DNA of 22,070 nucleotides from Candidatus Dadabacteria bacterium (GCA_022564935.1 JADFKM010000035.1:1-22070); one strand, 5' to 3'. Positions 6,976-15,431 are shown, counted from the first letter of the stretch. Notes: a model not told the origin generated them from the letters alone. Translations and numbers: made by a program.

Positions 6976-7755
6976 ATGCATCCGGTGCTTTTCGAGGTAG
7001 GTGGGACGGTGATATCGTCATACGGCGCTATGCTGGTACTGGGTTTTGTGTGCGGGTGGTGGCTGTCCTCACTCGAATTCAGGAGGAAGGGGCTCAATGC
7101 AAATCTGCTGGAGGTCTTCCTCGCGGCCGCTATGATAGGGGGAATGGGCGGGGCTAAGCTGATGTATATATTTGAGAACATCCCTCTCACGGCCTTTCTC
7201 GACAACCCCTTTGGTTATATGTTCTCAAGAGGCGGGCTTACCTATTATGGTGGGCTGCTCGGGGCTGCAGGGCTTTTCGGGGTAACGGCCTGGGCGACGA
7301 AGGTGAACTTCTTCGCCGTAGCCGACGCCGCTTCCCCCGGCACCGCCTTGGCATACGCCATTGCCAGGGTCGGGTGCTTTCTCGTAGGGGACGATTACGG
7401 ACACCCGACCGAGCTTCCCTGGGCCCTTGCCTTTCCGGAGGGCTCTCCTCCCACTCTGGAAAAAGTACACCCCACACAAATATACGAGATTGTCCTCATG
7501 GTATCGGTTTTTCTCATCCTCTGGAGGCTTAGGCTTCAACCCAGGCAGAACGGGTGGCTGTTCGGCGCGCTGCTTATACTCGGGGGATTGGAAAGGTTTC
7601 TCGTGGAGTTCCTGAGGGTTACGACACCAAGCCCCGTTCCGCATATCTCAGTCGCTCAGCTAATCTCTGTGGCCGGCATTGCCTTAGGAATAATACTTGT
7701 TGCGAGAGCCTCCCACCGTGAAGAACAAAAAAGCGCCAAAGTGGGTATTATATAA
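6976..7755 (+). CDS. lgt: Phosphatidylglycerol:prolipoprotein diacylglyceryl transferase
   Basis: An inner-membrane enzyme that moves diacylglycerol from phosphatidylglycerol to the lipobox cysteine of prolipoproteins, the first maturation step. The 259-residue polytopic protein shows family motifs RGGLTYYGGLLGA (about 85-97), HPTQIYE (165-171) and GLERFLVEFLR (204-214). The signature loop reads ARVGCFLVGDDYG: Arg131 matches E. coli Arg143, but Asn146 is Cys134 and Glu151 is Asp139. This is a divergent but recognisable subfamily. Arg207 and Glu211 match Arg239 and Glu243. The ATG has GGGGG and GAAGG just upstream. It follows the small TM gene by 4 nt and precedes lnt by 44 nt, forming a lipoprotein-maturation operon. 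Confidence 0.9.
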   Translation: MHPVLFEVGGTVISSYGAMLVLGFVCGWWLSSLEFRRKGLNANLLEVFLAAAMIGGMGGAKLMYIFENIPLTAFLDNPFGYMFSRGGLTYYGGLLGAAGLFGVTAWATKVNFFAVADAASPGTALAYAIARVGCFLVGDDYGHPTELPWALAFPEGSPPTLEKVHPTQIYEIVLMVSVFLILWRLRLQPRQNGWLFGALLILGGLERFLVEFLRVTTPSPVPHISVAQLISVAGIALGIILVARASHREEQKSAKVGII

Positions 7756-7799
7756 ATCCATCGCTGTAGTACTCAAAATCTCCGGACTGATTCATAGTT

Positions 7800-9380
7800 G
7801 TGATCCGCGGCTTTAAGAACATCTCATACGCTCAGCTATCTCTCGCATCCATTTCGGGGCTTTTATTTGCTGTGGCGTTTATTGTGCCTTACGCGGGCAT
7901 CTTTTCCTTTTTTATCCTAATACCCCTGTTTGCGGCCACAGAAAACTCCCGTCCTCTCGACTCCCTTAAGCTGGGCACTGTCGCCGGTACTGTAGCGAAC
8001 TTTATCGCCACATACTGGCTGACGGGGACCATAACCAACTTCGGAGGGTTCCCCGTGCCTGCAAGCGTAATATTTCACCTGATACTAAGTGCCTATACGG
8101 GTCTGCTTTTTGGTTTGTTCGCCTATATTAGCGCCCGGATGGGGCTACTGCGAACCGGGGGCCTAGCGGCGGGGATAATGACGGCAGCTCTGTGGACAGG
8201 GATTGAGTTCGCCTTCCCCATGCTTTTCCCCTACGCTCTGAGCAATACACTCTCCGAATACATTGTGATGGTTCAGGTCTACGATCTGCTGGGTATGTAC
8301 ACGATGAGCTTTTTCATCGTTCTGATAAACTACACATTGTTCAGGACTTACAAATCCTTTGCCGGCGCTGGGAAGCTGCCCGTTGCGGAGCTTGCCTTCT
8401 CCCTCTTCTCCGCTCTGTGCATCGTTTCATACGGCGTCTGGAGGCTGGACTTTGTAAACGCTCAAATAGCCGAGGCGCCCAAAATCAAGATCGGCATCGT
8501 ACAGGCAAATTTCAATATCTTTGAGAAGCTCGGTCAGAACGAGTCGGTAATGACCGCCAGATACAGGGAGCTTTCACGCACCTTCCGCTCCCCCGACCTC
8601 GTTATATGGCCTGAGACGGCCGTGCAGGCTTGGATCCCGGAGGCCGCCACTCACTTTGCCCTAGACGGCAAAACGATCGTACCGAAGCTCGACGGCGCTT
8701 ATTTCATCGCCGGGGGCCTGTCTTACATCGTTACACAGACCGCGACCGACGGAATTCTCAAAAGGGACATCGAGAGGTTCAACGTCGCCTATATGGTCGA
8801 TGATAAGGGCTGGATTTTAGGGAGGTATCATAAGATCAAGCTCCTTCTTTTCGGCGAGTACCTGCCCTTCTCGACGTGGTTCCCGTCTATAAAAAAATTC
8901 AGCCCTGCCTCGGGGGACTTCATTCCCGGCAGGGAGCTCACCTTACTCAAAGGGGAGAGGAAGGGCATCATAGCGGGACCCCTTATCTGCTACGAAGACA
9001 TCATTCCTTCCTTCGCAAGGAAGTTCGCAAAAAAAGGGGCCAACCTGCTGGTGAACATCTCGAACGACGCCTGGTTCGGCGACTCAACAGAGCCTTACCA
9101 GCATCTAAAGCTATCAACCGCCAGGGCAGTGGAAACGAGACGCTTCCTCCTCAGGGCTACCAACACGGGCATAAGCGCGGTCATAGACCCCGCGGGGAGG
9201 ATACTCGAAAAAACCGCTAAGTTCGAGGAAGCGGTTATTGAGCGGGAAGTGGCCCTCTTAGACTATCAAACGATATATACGAGGGTTGGAAACGTCTTTC
9301 CCTTGGCCTGCATTGCAGCCGTCGTCATCTACGTCGGGGCCGGGTTTCTAAGGAGAAAGAACTCCCTTAAGGGCGGCTAA
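7800..9380 (+). CDS. lnt: Apolipoprotein N-acyltransferase
   Basis: An inner-membrane enzyme that adds the third acyl chain to the N-terminal Cys of lipoproteins, the last maturation step in Gram-negatives. The 526-residue protein has about six N-terminal membrane helices (residues 10-215), a periplasmic nitrilase-type domain (about 228-485) and a final TM helix (about 500-518). The catalytic Glu-Lys-Cys set is visible: Glu272 in VIWPETA, Lys345 in RYHKIKLLLFGEYLPF and Cys397 in PLICYED. VNISNDAWFG and ETRRFLLRATNTG are also conserved. The start is GTG at 7800; an in-frame stop at 7788 excludes a longer form, though the Shine-Dalgarno is weak. The last 33 nt overlap the 3' end of hisC on the opposite strand. 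Confidence 0.95.
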   Translation: MIRGFKNISYAQLSLASISGLLFAVAFIVPYAGIFSFFILIPLFAATENSRPLDSLKLGTVAGTVANFIATYWLTGTITNFGGFPVPASVIFHLILSAYTGLLFGLFAYISARMGLLRTGGLAAGIMTAALWTGIEFAFPMLFPYALSNTLSEYIVMVQVYDLLGMYTMSFFIVLINYTLFRTYKSFAGAGKLPVAELAFSLFSALCIVSYGVWRLDFVNAQIAEAPKIKIGIVQANFNIFEKLGQNESVMTARYRELSRTFRSPDLVIWPETAVQAWIPEAATHFALDGKTIVPKLDGAYFIAGGLSYIVTQTATDGILKRDIERFNVAYMVDDKGWILGRYHKIKLLLFGEYLPFSTWFPSIKKFSPASGDFIPGRELTLLKGERKGIIAGPLICYEDIIPSFARKFAKKGANLLVNISNDAWFGDSTEPYQHLKLSTARAVETRRFLLRATNTGISAVIDPAGRILEKTAKFEEAVIEREVALLDYQTIYTRVGNVFPLACIAAVVIYVGAGFLRRKNSLKGG

Positions 9381-10445
9381 GAACGCATCGTTTTCCTCCG
9401 GCGCTCCAGCGGTCACCCGGAGGCAGTTCCGGAGCCTGCCGGGTGAATTGAAGTTCCTCACGAGCACACCTCTTTCCACAAGCCCGCCCCACACCCCGTC
9501 TGCATCCTCCACTCTGATGAGAACGAAATTGGCATCGCTTGGGAACGCCTCTACCCCCTCCATCGACGAGAGCGCCCTGAGGAGCCTGTCCCTTTCCCTT
9601 ACGATCAGCTGTATGTTCTGCGCAATGAACCCGGGGTTTTTCTGGACAACTTCGGCGCAAGCCTGTGTAAAAGAGTTTATGTTGTACGGGAGCCTTACCT
9701 TGTCCAGCTCGCTTGCAAGCTCCGGGCCTGAAAGCGCTATCCCAAGCCTGAGCGAAGCAAACCCGATCTTCGACATGGTTCGAAGTACTATGAGGTTAGG
9801 GTATTTCTCCAGGAGCGGAAGGACGCTGAGCCCGGAGAAATCAAAATACGCCTCGTCGACCACTACCATGCCCGAAGAAACATCGAGGATCTTCAAAATT
9901 TTTTCCTTCGAGAAGCAGTTACCGGTCGGGTTGTTCGGGCTTGCCAGAAAGATCAGGTCCGGGTCTTTTGACTCAATGGTTTCGACTGTCTTATCAATAT
10001 CTATGTCAAAATCACCGTCGAGCTCCACTTCAATCAATTCAAGCTCAAGGGCCCTGGCCATGATGCCGTACATCGAAAACGTGGGCACCGGAATCAAAAC
10101 CCCTCCCGTCCCGCCTGAGAACGCTATGAGCAGCATCTCGATCAGCTCGTCCGAGCCGTTCCCTAGGACTATCCCTTCAGGCGGGAAGCCCACCATTTTG
10201 GATATTTGTCGCCTGAGAGAGCCTGCATCCGGGTCAGGATACCTGTTATAGGGGATCTTCGACGCCGCAGACACAACCTCCCGCAATACCTCTTCGGGCA
10301 GTGTAAAGGGACTCTCGTTGCCGTCGAGCTTGACCCTGCAGTCAATGTGAGGCACCGAATAGGCCTGAAGCTCACGAACCCCTCTCCTGACCCTGTCCTT
10401 TATGAGTTCGACATTACTCTCACCCGTCTTCTTTTCCGATCTCAC
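9348..10445 (-). CDS. hisC: Histidinol-phosphate aminotransferase
   Basis: A PLP enzyme converting imidazole-acetol phosphate and glutamate to histidinol phosphate in histidine synthesis. Class I/II aminotransferase features include KLDGNESPF, NRYPDPDAGSLR, GNGSDELI, SPNNPTG, VVDEAYFDFSG and the PLP lysine in RTMSKIGFASLRLG. The start is placed at GTG 10445 because GAGG lies 8 nt upstream, giving 365 residues. A TTG at 10463 would add six residues but lacks a clear Shine-Dalgarno. It lies 91 nt downstream of hisD on the same strand, consistent with a his operon. Its 3' end overlaps lnt by 33 nt tail to tail. Some homologues also act on aromatic substrates; the hisD neighbour supports the histidine role. 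Confidence 0.94.
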   Translation of the reverse strand: MRSEKKTGESNVELIKDRVRRGVRELQAYSVPHIDCRVKLDGNESPFTLPEEVLREVVSAASKIPYNRYPDPDAGSLRRQISKMVGFPPEGIVLGNGSDELIEMLLIAFSGGTGGVLIPVPTFSMYGIMARALELELIEVELDGDFDIDIDKTVETIESKDPDLIFLASPNNPTGNCFSKEKILKILDVSSGMVVVDEAYFDFSGLSVLPLLEKYPNLIVLRTMSKIGFASLRLGIALSGPELASELDKVRLPYNINSFTQACAEVVQKNPGFIAQNIQLIVRERDRLLRALSSMEGVEAFPSDANFVLIRVEDADGVWGGLVERGVLVRNFNSPGRLRNCLRVTAGAPEENDAFLAALKGVLSP

Positions 10446-10469
10446 TATTGCGACCTCGCCCAATTAGTA

Positions 10470-10528
10470 ACAAGCCCACCGCATAACCGCTAAGGAATCT
10501 TTAAGAAACGGTAAGGGAATCGGCTTGT
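10470..10528 (-). repeat. Nested inverted repeats between hisD and hisC
   Basis: ACAAGCC (10470-10476) and GGCTTGT (10522-10528) are perfect complements around a 45-nt interior, which itself contains ACCG (10486-10489) and CGGT (10509-10512). The intercistronic transcript could fold into a nested stem. No T-tract follows, so a terminator is not implied; an mRNA processing or stability role is possible but speculative. Confidence 0.25.
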
Positions 10529-10536
10529 GCAATCAC

Positions 10537-11829
10537 CTAACCGTTGTCCTTCCTGGCCTTGACCGACAGGGCGTGGGCTTCGAGCCCCTCGGAGTAAGCC
10601 AGGTTCATCACAGTCTCGCTCAAAGCGTCGAACCCCTCCCGGGTGAACGAAATGACGCTCGGCATCCTCAAGAAATCGTACACGCTCAGGGGTGAAGAAA
10701 ACCTTGCGGTCCCCCCGGTCGGGAGCACATGGCTCGGTCCCGCCACATAGTCCCCGAACGCCTCTGTAGAAAGCGATCCGAGGAAAATAGCCCCGGCGTG
10801 CTTTATGCCCGGAAGGAGCGACCTCGGATCCTCGACGCACAATTCAAGGTGCTCCGGGGCCACGGCGTTGGCTACACTAACGGCGTCCTCAAGTGTCTCC
10901 ACGACAAAAATCCTCCCCTGGTTCTTTACCGCCACGGCCGCAATCTCCCTCCTCTCAAGTCTCTTCAACATGTTAATGAGCTCCCCCCTAACTTCATTGG
11001 CAAAGGACATGGAAGTGGTAACCAGCACGGGCACCGCCAGCTCGTCATGCTCGGCCTGCGCCAGCAGGTCGGCGGCTACCCAGCGTGCGGGACAGCTCCC
11101 GTCCGCAATGACCAGCACCTCGCTCGGGCCCGCTATCATGTCTATATCAACCTCACCGAACACATACTTCTTAGCGAGCGTTACGTAGATGTTCCCCGGC
11201 CCCACAATCTTATCCACCTTCGGGACAGACTCCGTGCCGTATGCCAGGGCGGCCACTGCCTGTGCGCCCCCGACCTTGTATATGGAGCTTACGCCCGCTA
11301 TATCGGCGGCTGCCATCACCGCCGGGTTCGGCTCGCCCCCCGGGCAGGGAGTGACAAGCGTTACCTCTTCCACCCCGGCAACCAGCGCGGGAATGGCCGT
11401 CATCAAAACTGTCGAGGGGTAAGCCGCTTTCCCCCCCGGCACGTAAATCCCGACCCTCTGTATCGGCCTTATGAGCCACCCTAGCTCATTTCCCAGGGAG
11501 TCGGTAAAGCTGTATTCCTTGGGCTTCTTTTTCTCATGATAAGCCCTCACCCTCCGGGCGGCGGTGTTTAAGTCGGACCTGAGGCGCTCCGGCACAAGCG
11601 ATTTTGCCTCTTCGATCTCCTCTTCGCTGACTTTGACGTTTTCATGACCGAGCACCAACTTATCGAATTTCTCGGTGTATGAAAAAAGCGCTTCGTCCCC
11701 GTTTTGCCTTACATTCTCCACTATTTCTGCCACCGCAGACTCAACGGCAGGCTCGGGGGTGGATATCTCTGCCCTTATCCCATCGATGCTCTCTTCCAAA
11801 TCCCCTTTCTTAAGCTCGACGATCTTCAT
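10537..11829 (-). CDS. hisD: Histidinol dehydrogenase
   Basis: A zinc- and NAD-dependent enzyme that oxidises L-histidinol to L-histidine in two steps. The 430-residue protein matches family length, and key residues fall at almost the E. coli numbers. Zinc ligands are Gln258 and His261 (LAQAEHDE), Asp360 (GDYVAGPSHVLPT) and His419 (LEAHALSV). The catalytic pair is Glu326-His327 (APEHLEL). VGIYVPGGKAAYPS and KVGGAQAVAALAYGTE are family signatures. The ATG at 11829 has no visible Shine-Dalgarno; a TATAAT box sits only 11 nt upstream, suggesting a very short leader. It is the first gene of the hisD-hisC pair and diverges from nuoF. Confidence 0.97.
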   Translation of the reverse strand: MKIVELKKGDLEESIDGIRAEISTPEPAVESAVAEIVENVRQNGDEALFSYTEKFDKLVLGHENVKVSEEEIEEAKSLVPERLRSDLNTAARRVRAYHEKKKPKEYSFTDSLGNELGWLIRPIQRVGIYVPGGKAAYPSTVLMTAIPALVAGVEEVTLVTPCPGGEPNPAVMAAADIAGVSSIYKVGGAQAVAALAYGTESVPKVDKIVGPGNIYVTLAKKYVFGEVDIDMIAGPSEVLVIADGSCPARWVAADLLAQAEHDELAVPVLVTTSMSFANEVRGELINMLKRLERREIAAVAVKNQGRIFVVETLEDAVSVANAVAPEHLELCVEDPRSLLPGIKHAGAIFLGSLSTEAFGDYVAGPSHVLPTGGTARFSSPLSVYDFLRMPSVISFTREGFDALSETVMNLAYSEGLEAHALSVKARKDNG

Positions 11830-11840
11830 AGCGGGATAGG

Positions 11841-11846
11841 ATTATA
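11841..11846 (-). promoter_or_regulatory. Candidate -10 box of hisD
   Basis: A perfect TATAAT on the minus strand ends 11 nt before the hisD ATG. The -35 region at 17 nt spacing reads TTTTTC, a poor match. If this is the promoter, transcription would begin about 4-5 nt before the start codon, which fits the missing Shine-Dalgarno. Confidence 0.35.
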
Positions 11847-12066
11847 CACAAGAAAAAATGGGAGAAAAACCCCGCGGCCTGACTCTAACTGCATGTTGCC
11901 GGCTAAATTAACGCTTGAATTTAACGTATTTCACCAATCCGTCGTCCAAACTAGAACCCTATACGAACACACACTTTCTCACCACTGGCAAACGGCGCCA
12001 AACCCATTTAAACTAAGGTTGCGCAATATCTACCTGCTTTAGCAGTATGACAAAGGAACCCTGAGC

Positions 12067-13359
12067 ATGCCGGAGATGAGAATCATACGGAGCTACATCG
12101 ATAGAGAAGACTCCCACACAATAGAATCATACATGCTTGCCGGCGGCTACACAGCCCTCGCAAAAGCCCTTAAACTCGACCCCGATGAGATTATAAACAC
12201 CATAAAAGAGTCCGGCCTGAGAGGACGCGGAGGGGCGGGCTTCCCAACGGGGGTCAAGTGGAGCTTCATCGACAAGGAGTCGAAAAAGCCCATCTACCTG
12301 TGTTGTAACGCCGACGAGAGCGAGCCGGGAAGCTTCAAAGACCGCGAGATAATCGAAAAAGACCCCCACCAGATGCTGGAGGGCATCATCATCTGCTGCT
12401 ACGCAGTTAACGCCCGTAAAAGCTACATATACATAAGGGGCGAAATGCCGCGGGGGGCCGCAATTCTCGAGCATGCAATAGAGGAGGCTCACGACAAGGG
12501 GTTCCTCGGCGACAACATCCTAGGCTCGGGGTTCGGCTGCGAGGTTATCGTATTCCGTGGAGCGGGAGCGTATATATGCGGCGAGGAGACTGCGCTTTTG
12601 GAGTCCATAGAAGGGAAAAACGGAGAGCCGAGGCCAAAACCCCCGTTCCCGGCCCAGGTGGGTCTTTTCGACTGTCCCACCGTGGTGAACAACGTCGAGA
12701 CGCTTGCCTGCGTGCCCCACATCATAAACCGGGGCGCCGAGTGGTTCTCCTCGATCGGCACCCCAAAAAACACAGGGACAAAAATCTACGGCCTCAGCGG
12801 CTCTATCAATAGACCGGGACTGTACGAGCTTCCCCTAGGCACCACAATAAGGGAGCTCATTTACGAATACGGCGGGGGAATCTCCGGCGGAAGGGAGGTG
12901 AAAGCAATAAGCCCCGGCGGCTCTTCATCTGCTTTTCTCACCAAGGACGACCTGGATCTGCCCTTGGATTTCGACACGATGGCAAAAGCCGGAACAATGC
13001 TCGGCACCGCAGGGGTAACAGTCATCGACGACAGGACTTCGCTCGCGAGGGTGGCGCAGAACCTGGCTCATTTTTACAGGGACGAGTCCTGCGGGCAGTG
13101 CGTCCAGTGCAGAGAGGGCACCTGGTGGCTGGAGAAGATGTTCACAAAGATCCTGGAGGGAAAGGGAAAGATGGAGTATCTGGACACCATTCTCGATGCG
13201 TGCTCGCAGATGAGGGGGACAACCATCTGCGCCCTTGCCGACGGCTGCGCAATGCCCATCGAGTCTATCGTAAGGAAGTTCCGCCCTGAGATCGAAGAGC
13301 ATATCAGGCTCGGAAAATGCCCTTTCGGCTCCGAAGACCTCGGTGATTGGGACGGCTGA
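12067..13359 (+). CDS. nuoF: NADH-quinone oxidoreductase subunit F (NADH-binding, FMN/4Fe-4S)
   Basis: The complex I subunit that takes electrons from NADH through FMN to an iron-sulfur cluster; homologues also serve NAD-linked formate dehydrogenases and hydrogenases. The 430-residue protein has GLRGRGGAGFPTGVKW for NADH/FMN binding (about 50-65), CNADESEPGSFKDRE, GAGAYICGEETALLESIEG and KPPFPA. The 4Fe-4S ligands are Cys342, Cys345 and Cys348 (SCGQCVQCREGT) and Cys388 (TTICALADG). The ATG at 12067 has AAAGGA 9 nt upstream. nuoE, nuoG and other nuo genes are not adjacent: hisD diverges on the left and a DUF547 gene follows. Its partner complex cannot be decided from this window. Confidence 0.93.
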   Translation: MPEMRIIRSYIDREDSHTIESYMLAGGYTALAKALKLDPDEIINTIKESGLRGRGGAGFPTGVKWSFIDKESKKPIYLCCNADESEPGSFKDREIIEKDPHQMLEGIIICCYAVNARKSYIYIRGEMPRGAAILEHAIEEAHDKGFLGDNILGSGFGCEVIVFRGAGAYICGEETALLESIEGKNGEPRPKPPFPAQVGLFDCPTVVNNVETLACVPHIINRGAEWFSSIGTPKNTGTKIYGLSGSINRPGLYELPLGTTIRELIYEYGGGISGGREVKAISPGGSSSAFLTKDDLDLPLDFDTMAKAGTMLGTAGVTVIDDRTSLARVAQNLAHFYRDESCGQCVQCREGTWWLEKMFTKILEGKGKMEYLDTILDACSQMRGTTICALADGCAMPIESIVRKFRPEIEEHIRLGKCPFGSEDLGDWDG

Positions 13360-13440
13360 AGAGCACTCACCACCTCCGCTTCATGTAACTTTTCTCCCCC
13401 TTTGCCATCGAAACCAGTAGGTCTATTTCGGAGGTTTGAT

Positions 13441-14295
13441 GTGAATTCCATGACGAGAACGGCAATTCTGCTCACCGTGTTGGTGCTGGCTCCAACGTTC
13501 TCCCCACTCAAAGCGCTCAGCCTCGCGGACACCGCGCAACACTTCGACCATTCCCACTCCGCCCTCGACAATCTGCTGCAAAATCACGTCCGAGACGGCA
13601 GGGTGGACTACAAAGGGTTCATATCCTCCCGGAAGGCGTTCGAGCAATACATCAATGAGCTTGGAGATGCCGACGGCAGCTTCTCCGACTGGAGCAGTAA
13701 CGAAAAACTGGCATTCTGGATAAACGCCTACAACGCCTTCACCATTAAAGCGATTATAGACAACTACCCCATAAAAAAGGGCTTCTTCATCAGCCTTTAC
13801 CCCGCAAACAGCATCAGACAGATAGACGGGGTCTGGGACAAGCTCACCTTCAGGGCGGCAGGCAAAACGGTCACCCTCAACGACATCGAACACCAGATCC
13901 TGAGAAAGGAGTTCTCAGAGCCGCGCATCCATTTCGCAATCGTCTGCGCATCGGTGGGCTGCCCGGAGCTGAGGAGCGAGGCTTATATGGCGGACAAAGT
14001 GCAGGAGCAGCTTGAGCAGGCGGCAAGGGATTTCGTCAACAACCCACAAAAGGTCCTCATCGACCCGGAGAAAAGAGCCGTAAAGCTCTCCAAGATATTC
14101 AAGTGGTTCGGTGAGGATTTTATCCGGGAACTCGGTACCGTGGAGCATTTTAAAAACAGGAACCCAAGGGACAGGGCGGTGCTCAATTTCGTAATGACAT
14201 ACATTGAGGAAGATAGACTGAAAAGCTTTCTTGAGGGCAACAGGTTTAAGGTTTCATACCTCAAATACGACTGGAGCCTGAACAATCAGGCCTGA
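13441..14295 (+). CDS. Secreted DUF547-family protein
   Basis: A 284-residue exported protein of unknown function. It has a signal peptide (about residues 1-27, hydrophobic AILLTVLVLAPTF) followed by a DUF547 domain. Family motifs are LLQNHVRDGRVDYKGF, KLAFWINAYNAFTIKAI, SIRQIDGVWDKL, LNDIEHQILR and the HFAIVCASVGCPELR block with His164, Cys169 and Cys174. DUF547 has been likened to papain-type folds, but no activity is established. The start is GTG at 13441 with GGAGG 6 nt upstream; an ATG three codons on is further from it, and an upstream TTG at 13402 has no ribosome site. It lies 81 nt after nuoF and 173 nt before the TonB-like gene. Confidence 0.88.
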   Translation: MNSMTRTAILLTVLVLAPTFSPLKALSLADTAQHFDHSHSALDNLLQNHVRDGRVDYKGFISSRKAFEQYINELGDADGSFSDWSSNEKLAFWINAYNAFTIKAIIDNYPIKKGFFISLYPANSIRQIDGVWDKLTFRAAGKTVTLNDIEHQILRKEFSEPRIHFAIVCASVGCPELRSEAYMADKVQEQLEQAARDFVNNPQKVLIDPEKRAVKLSKIFKWFGEDFIRELGTVEHFKNRNPRDRAVLNFVMTYIEEDRLKSFLEGNRFKVSYLKYDWSLNNQA

Positions 14296-14378
14296 CCGGT
14301 GCAGATCCCACACCCCATGACAGACTCGCGGCGCAATCAACCAACCCCTCTGAAACTCAAACCATCCGGGGCGCATCT

Positions 14379-14407
14379 ATATCATTAAGGGCGGAGTGCC
14401 TTATAAT
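14379..14407 (+). promoter_or_regulatory. Candidate promoter of the TonB-like gene
   Basis: A perfect TATAAT at 14402-14407 is preceded, at 17 nt spacing, by ATATCA (14379-14384), a 3-of-6 match to the -35 consensus. It would give a leader of about 55 nt. The surrounding 173-nt gap contains no gene. Confidence 0.35.
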
Positions 14408-14468
14408 TGTTAAGGATTTATGTTAATATATTAATGATGGACACACCTCGAAAGGGTGGAAAATTGCC

Positions 14469-15374
14469 GTGGATGCCGTCAAGCGTATAACACTCAAAAG
14501 AACTGAAAAGAAGTCCAAAAGAAGGACTAGGTTTTTACCTTTTCTCCTTATTTCCATCCTCTTACACCTGCTGCTGCTCCTTGTGTTTTATTTCGTTCAA
14601 AAAGCGGAGACAAATCAGCCCGTAATATCGCAAAAACCGGACTTTATCGAGATAACCAACGTTCCCATCCCCAAGGAAAAAGAGACGGAGCCCCCGGAGA
14701 AAACCAAGCGTCTTGCCGAAAGGTCGCATAAGGCCAAAGAGGAAAAGACCATAGACGATTTTACCAGGAAAGGACAGGTTGCCGCCATACCGCGCCCAAA
14801 AACCCGGCCTGTTCCTCCCGCCGGGAAAAAGCAGGTAAAGAAGGAAAGCAGGGTGGCTTCCATTCCAAAGGACTTGCGGAAGATCCCCCAGAGAGATATA
14901 AGGAAAGACATCAAGAAGATAGAGCCCCGACGTCTCACAAAAGAGCAGCTTTTCTCAAGCTCTCCATATTCGGGCTCGGTGTCTTCACTTCCGTCGAGGG
15001 ACTTTCTAGGCTCACGCAACATACCTAAAAAAGAGGATACCGTTGACCTGAACACTACGGAGTTCAAATACTTTTCATACTTCTTCAAGCTGAAACAGCA
15101 AATCCAAAGGGTGTGGACCTACCCGAAGTCATCGAGAATGCGGGGCCAGCAGGGCGAGTTGCTGCTCATCTTCACCATCAGGAGCAACGGGGAGCTTGAA
15201 CGCATCACTCTGCTGGACTCTTCCCTTCACAAGCCCCTTGACGACGAAGCAATCAGGGCAATAAGCGTGGCCGCCCCCTTCATTCCGTTCCCCAAAAGCT
15301 GGGATGGAATGGAAAGGCTTAACATAAGGGCCATTTTCCAGTATAAGCTGGGGTTCTGGTCACTCTCAAGGTAA
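14469..15374 (+). CDS. TonB-like energy transducer protein
   Basis: A bitopic inner-membrane protein that in this family spans the periplasm and transmits force to an outer-membrane partner. The 301 residues comprise a basic N-terminus, one TM helix (about 22-43, LPFLLISILLHLLLLLVFYF), a long Pro/Lys/Glu-rich linker (about 45-195) and a C-terminal TonB/TolA-type domain (about 200-296). That domain contains QIQRVWTYP, GELLLIFTIRSNGELERITL and DDEAIRAISVAAPFIPFP. The start is GTG at 14469, with GGGTGG about 9 nt upstream. No exbB/exbD or tolQ/tolR lies beside it, so its motor is elsewhere. TolA is an alternative identity, but the C-terminal domain reads more like TonB. Confidence 0.85.
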   Translation: MDAVKRITLKRTEKKSKRRTRFLPFLLISILLHLLLLLVFYFVQKAETNQPVISQKPDFIEITNVPIPKEKETEPPEKTKRLAERSHKAKEEKTIDDFTRKGQVAAIPRPKTRPVPPAGKKQVKKESRVASIPKDLRKIPQRDIRKDIKKIEPRRLTKEQLFSSSPYSGSVSSLPSRDFLGSRNIPKKEDTVDLNTTEFKYFSYFFKLKQQIQRVWTYPKSSRMRGQQGELLLIFTIRSNGELERITLLDSSLHKPLDDEAIRAISVAAPFIPFPKSWDGMERLNIRAIFQYKLGFWSLSR

Positions 15375-15431
15375 GGAACCCCATCGCAACTGTGTAAAGA
15401 ACGAACCCCAGGAACGAACTCCGGTGAAGCA

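Noticed and set aside
9448-10251. A 267-codon open frame antisense to hisC.
   Set aside because: Its translation is low-complexity Ser/Thr-rich sequence typical of the mirror of a real gene, and hisC has full family motifs on the other strand.
10729-11484. A 251-codon open frame antisense to hisD.
   Set aside because: No family features and fully overlaps conserved hisD catalytic segments.
15375-15431. Bidirectional terminator between the TonB-like gene and purM.
   Set aside because: No convincing stem with a T-run was found in the 57-nt convergent gap.
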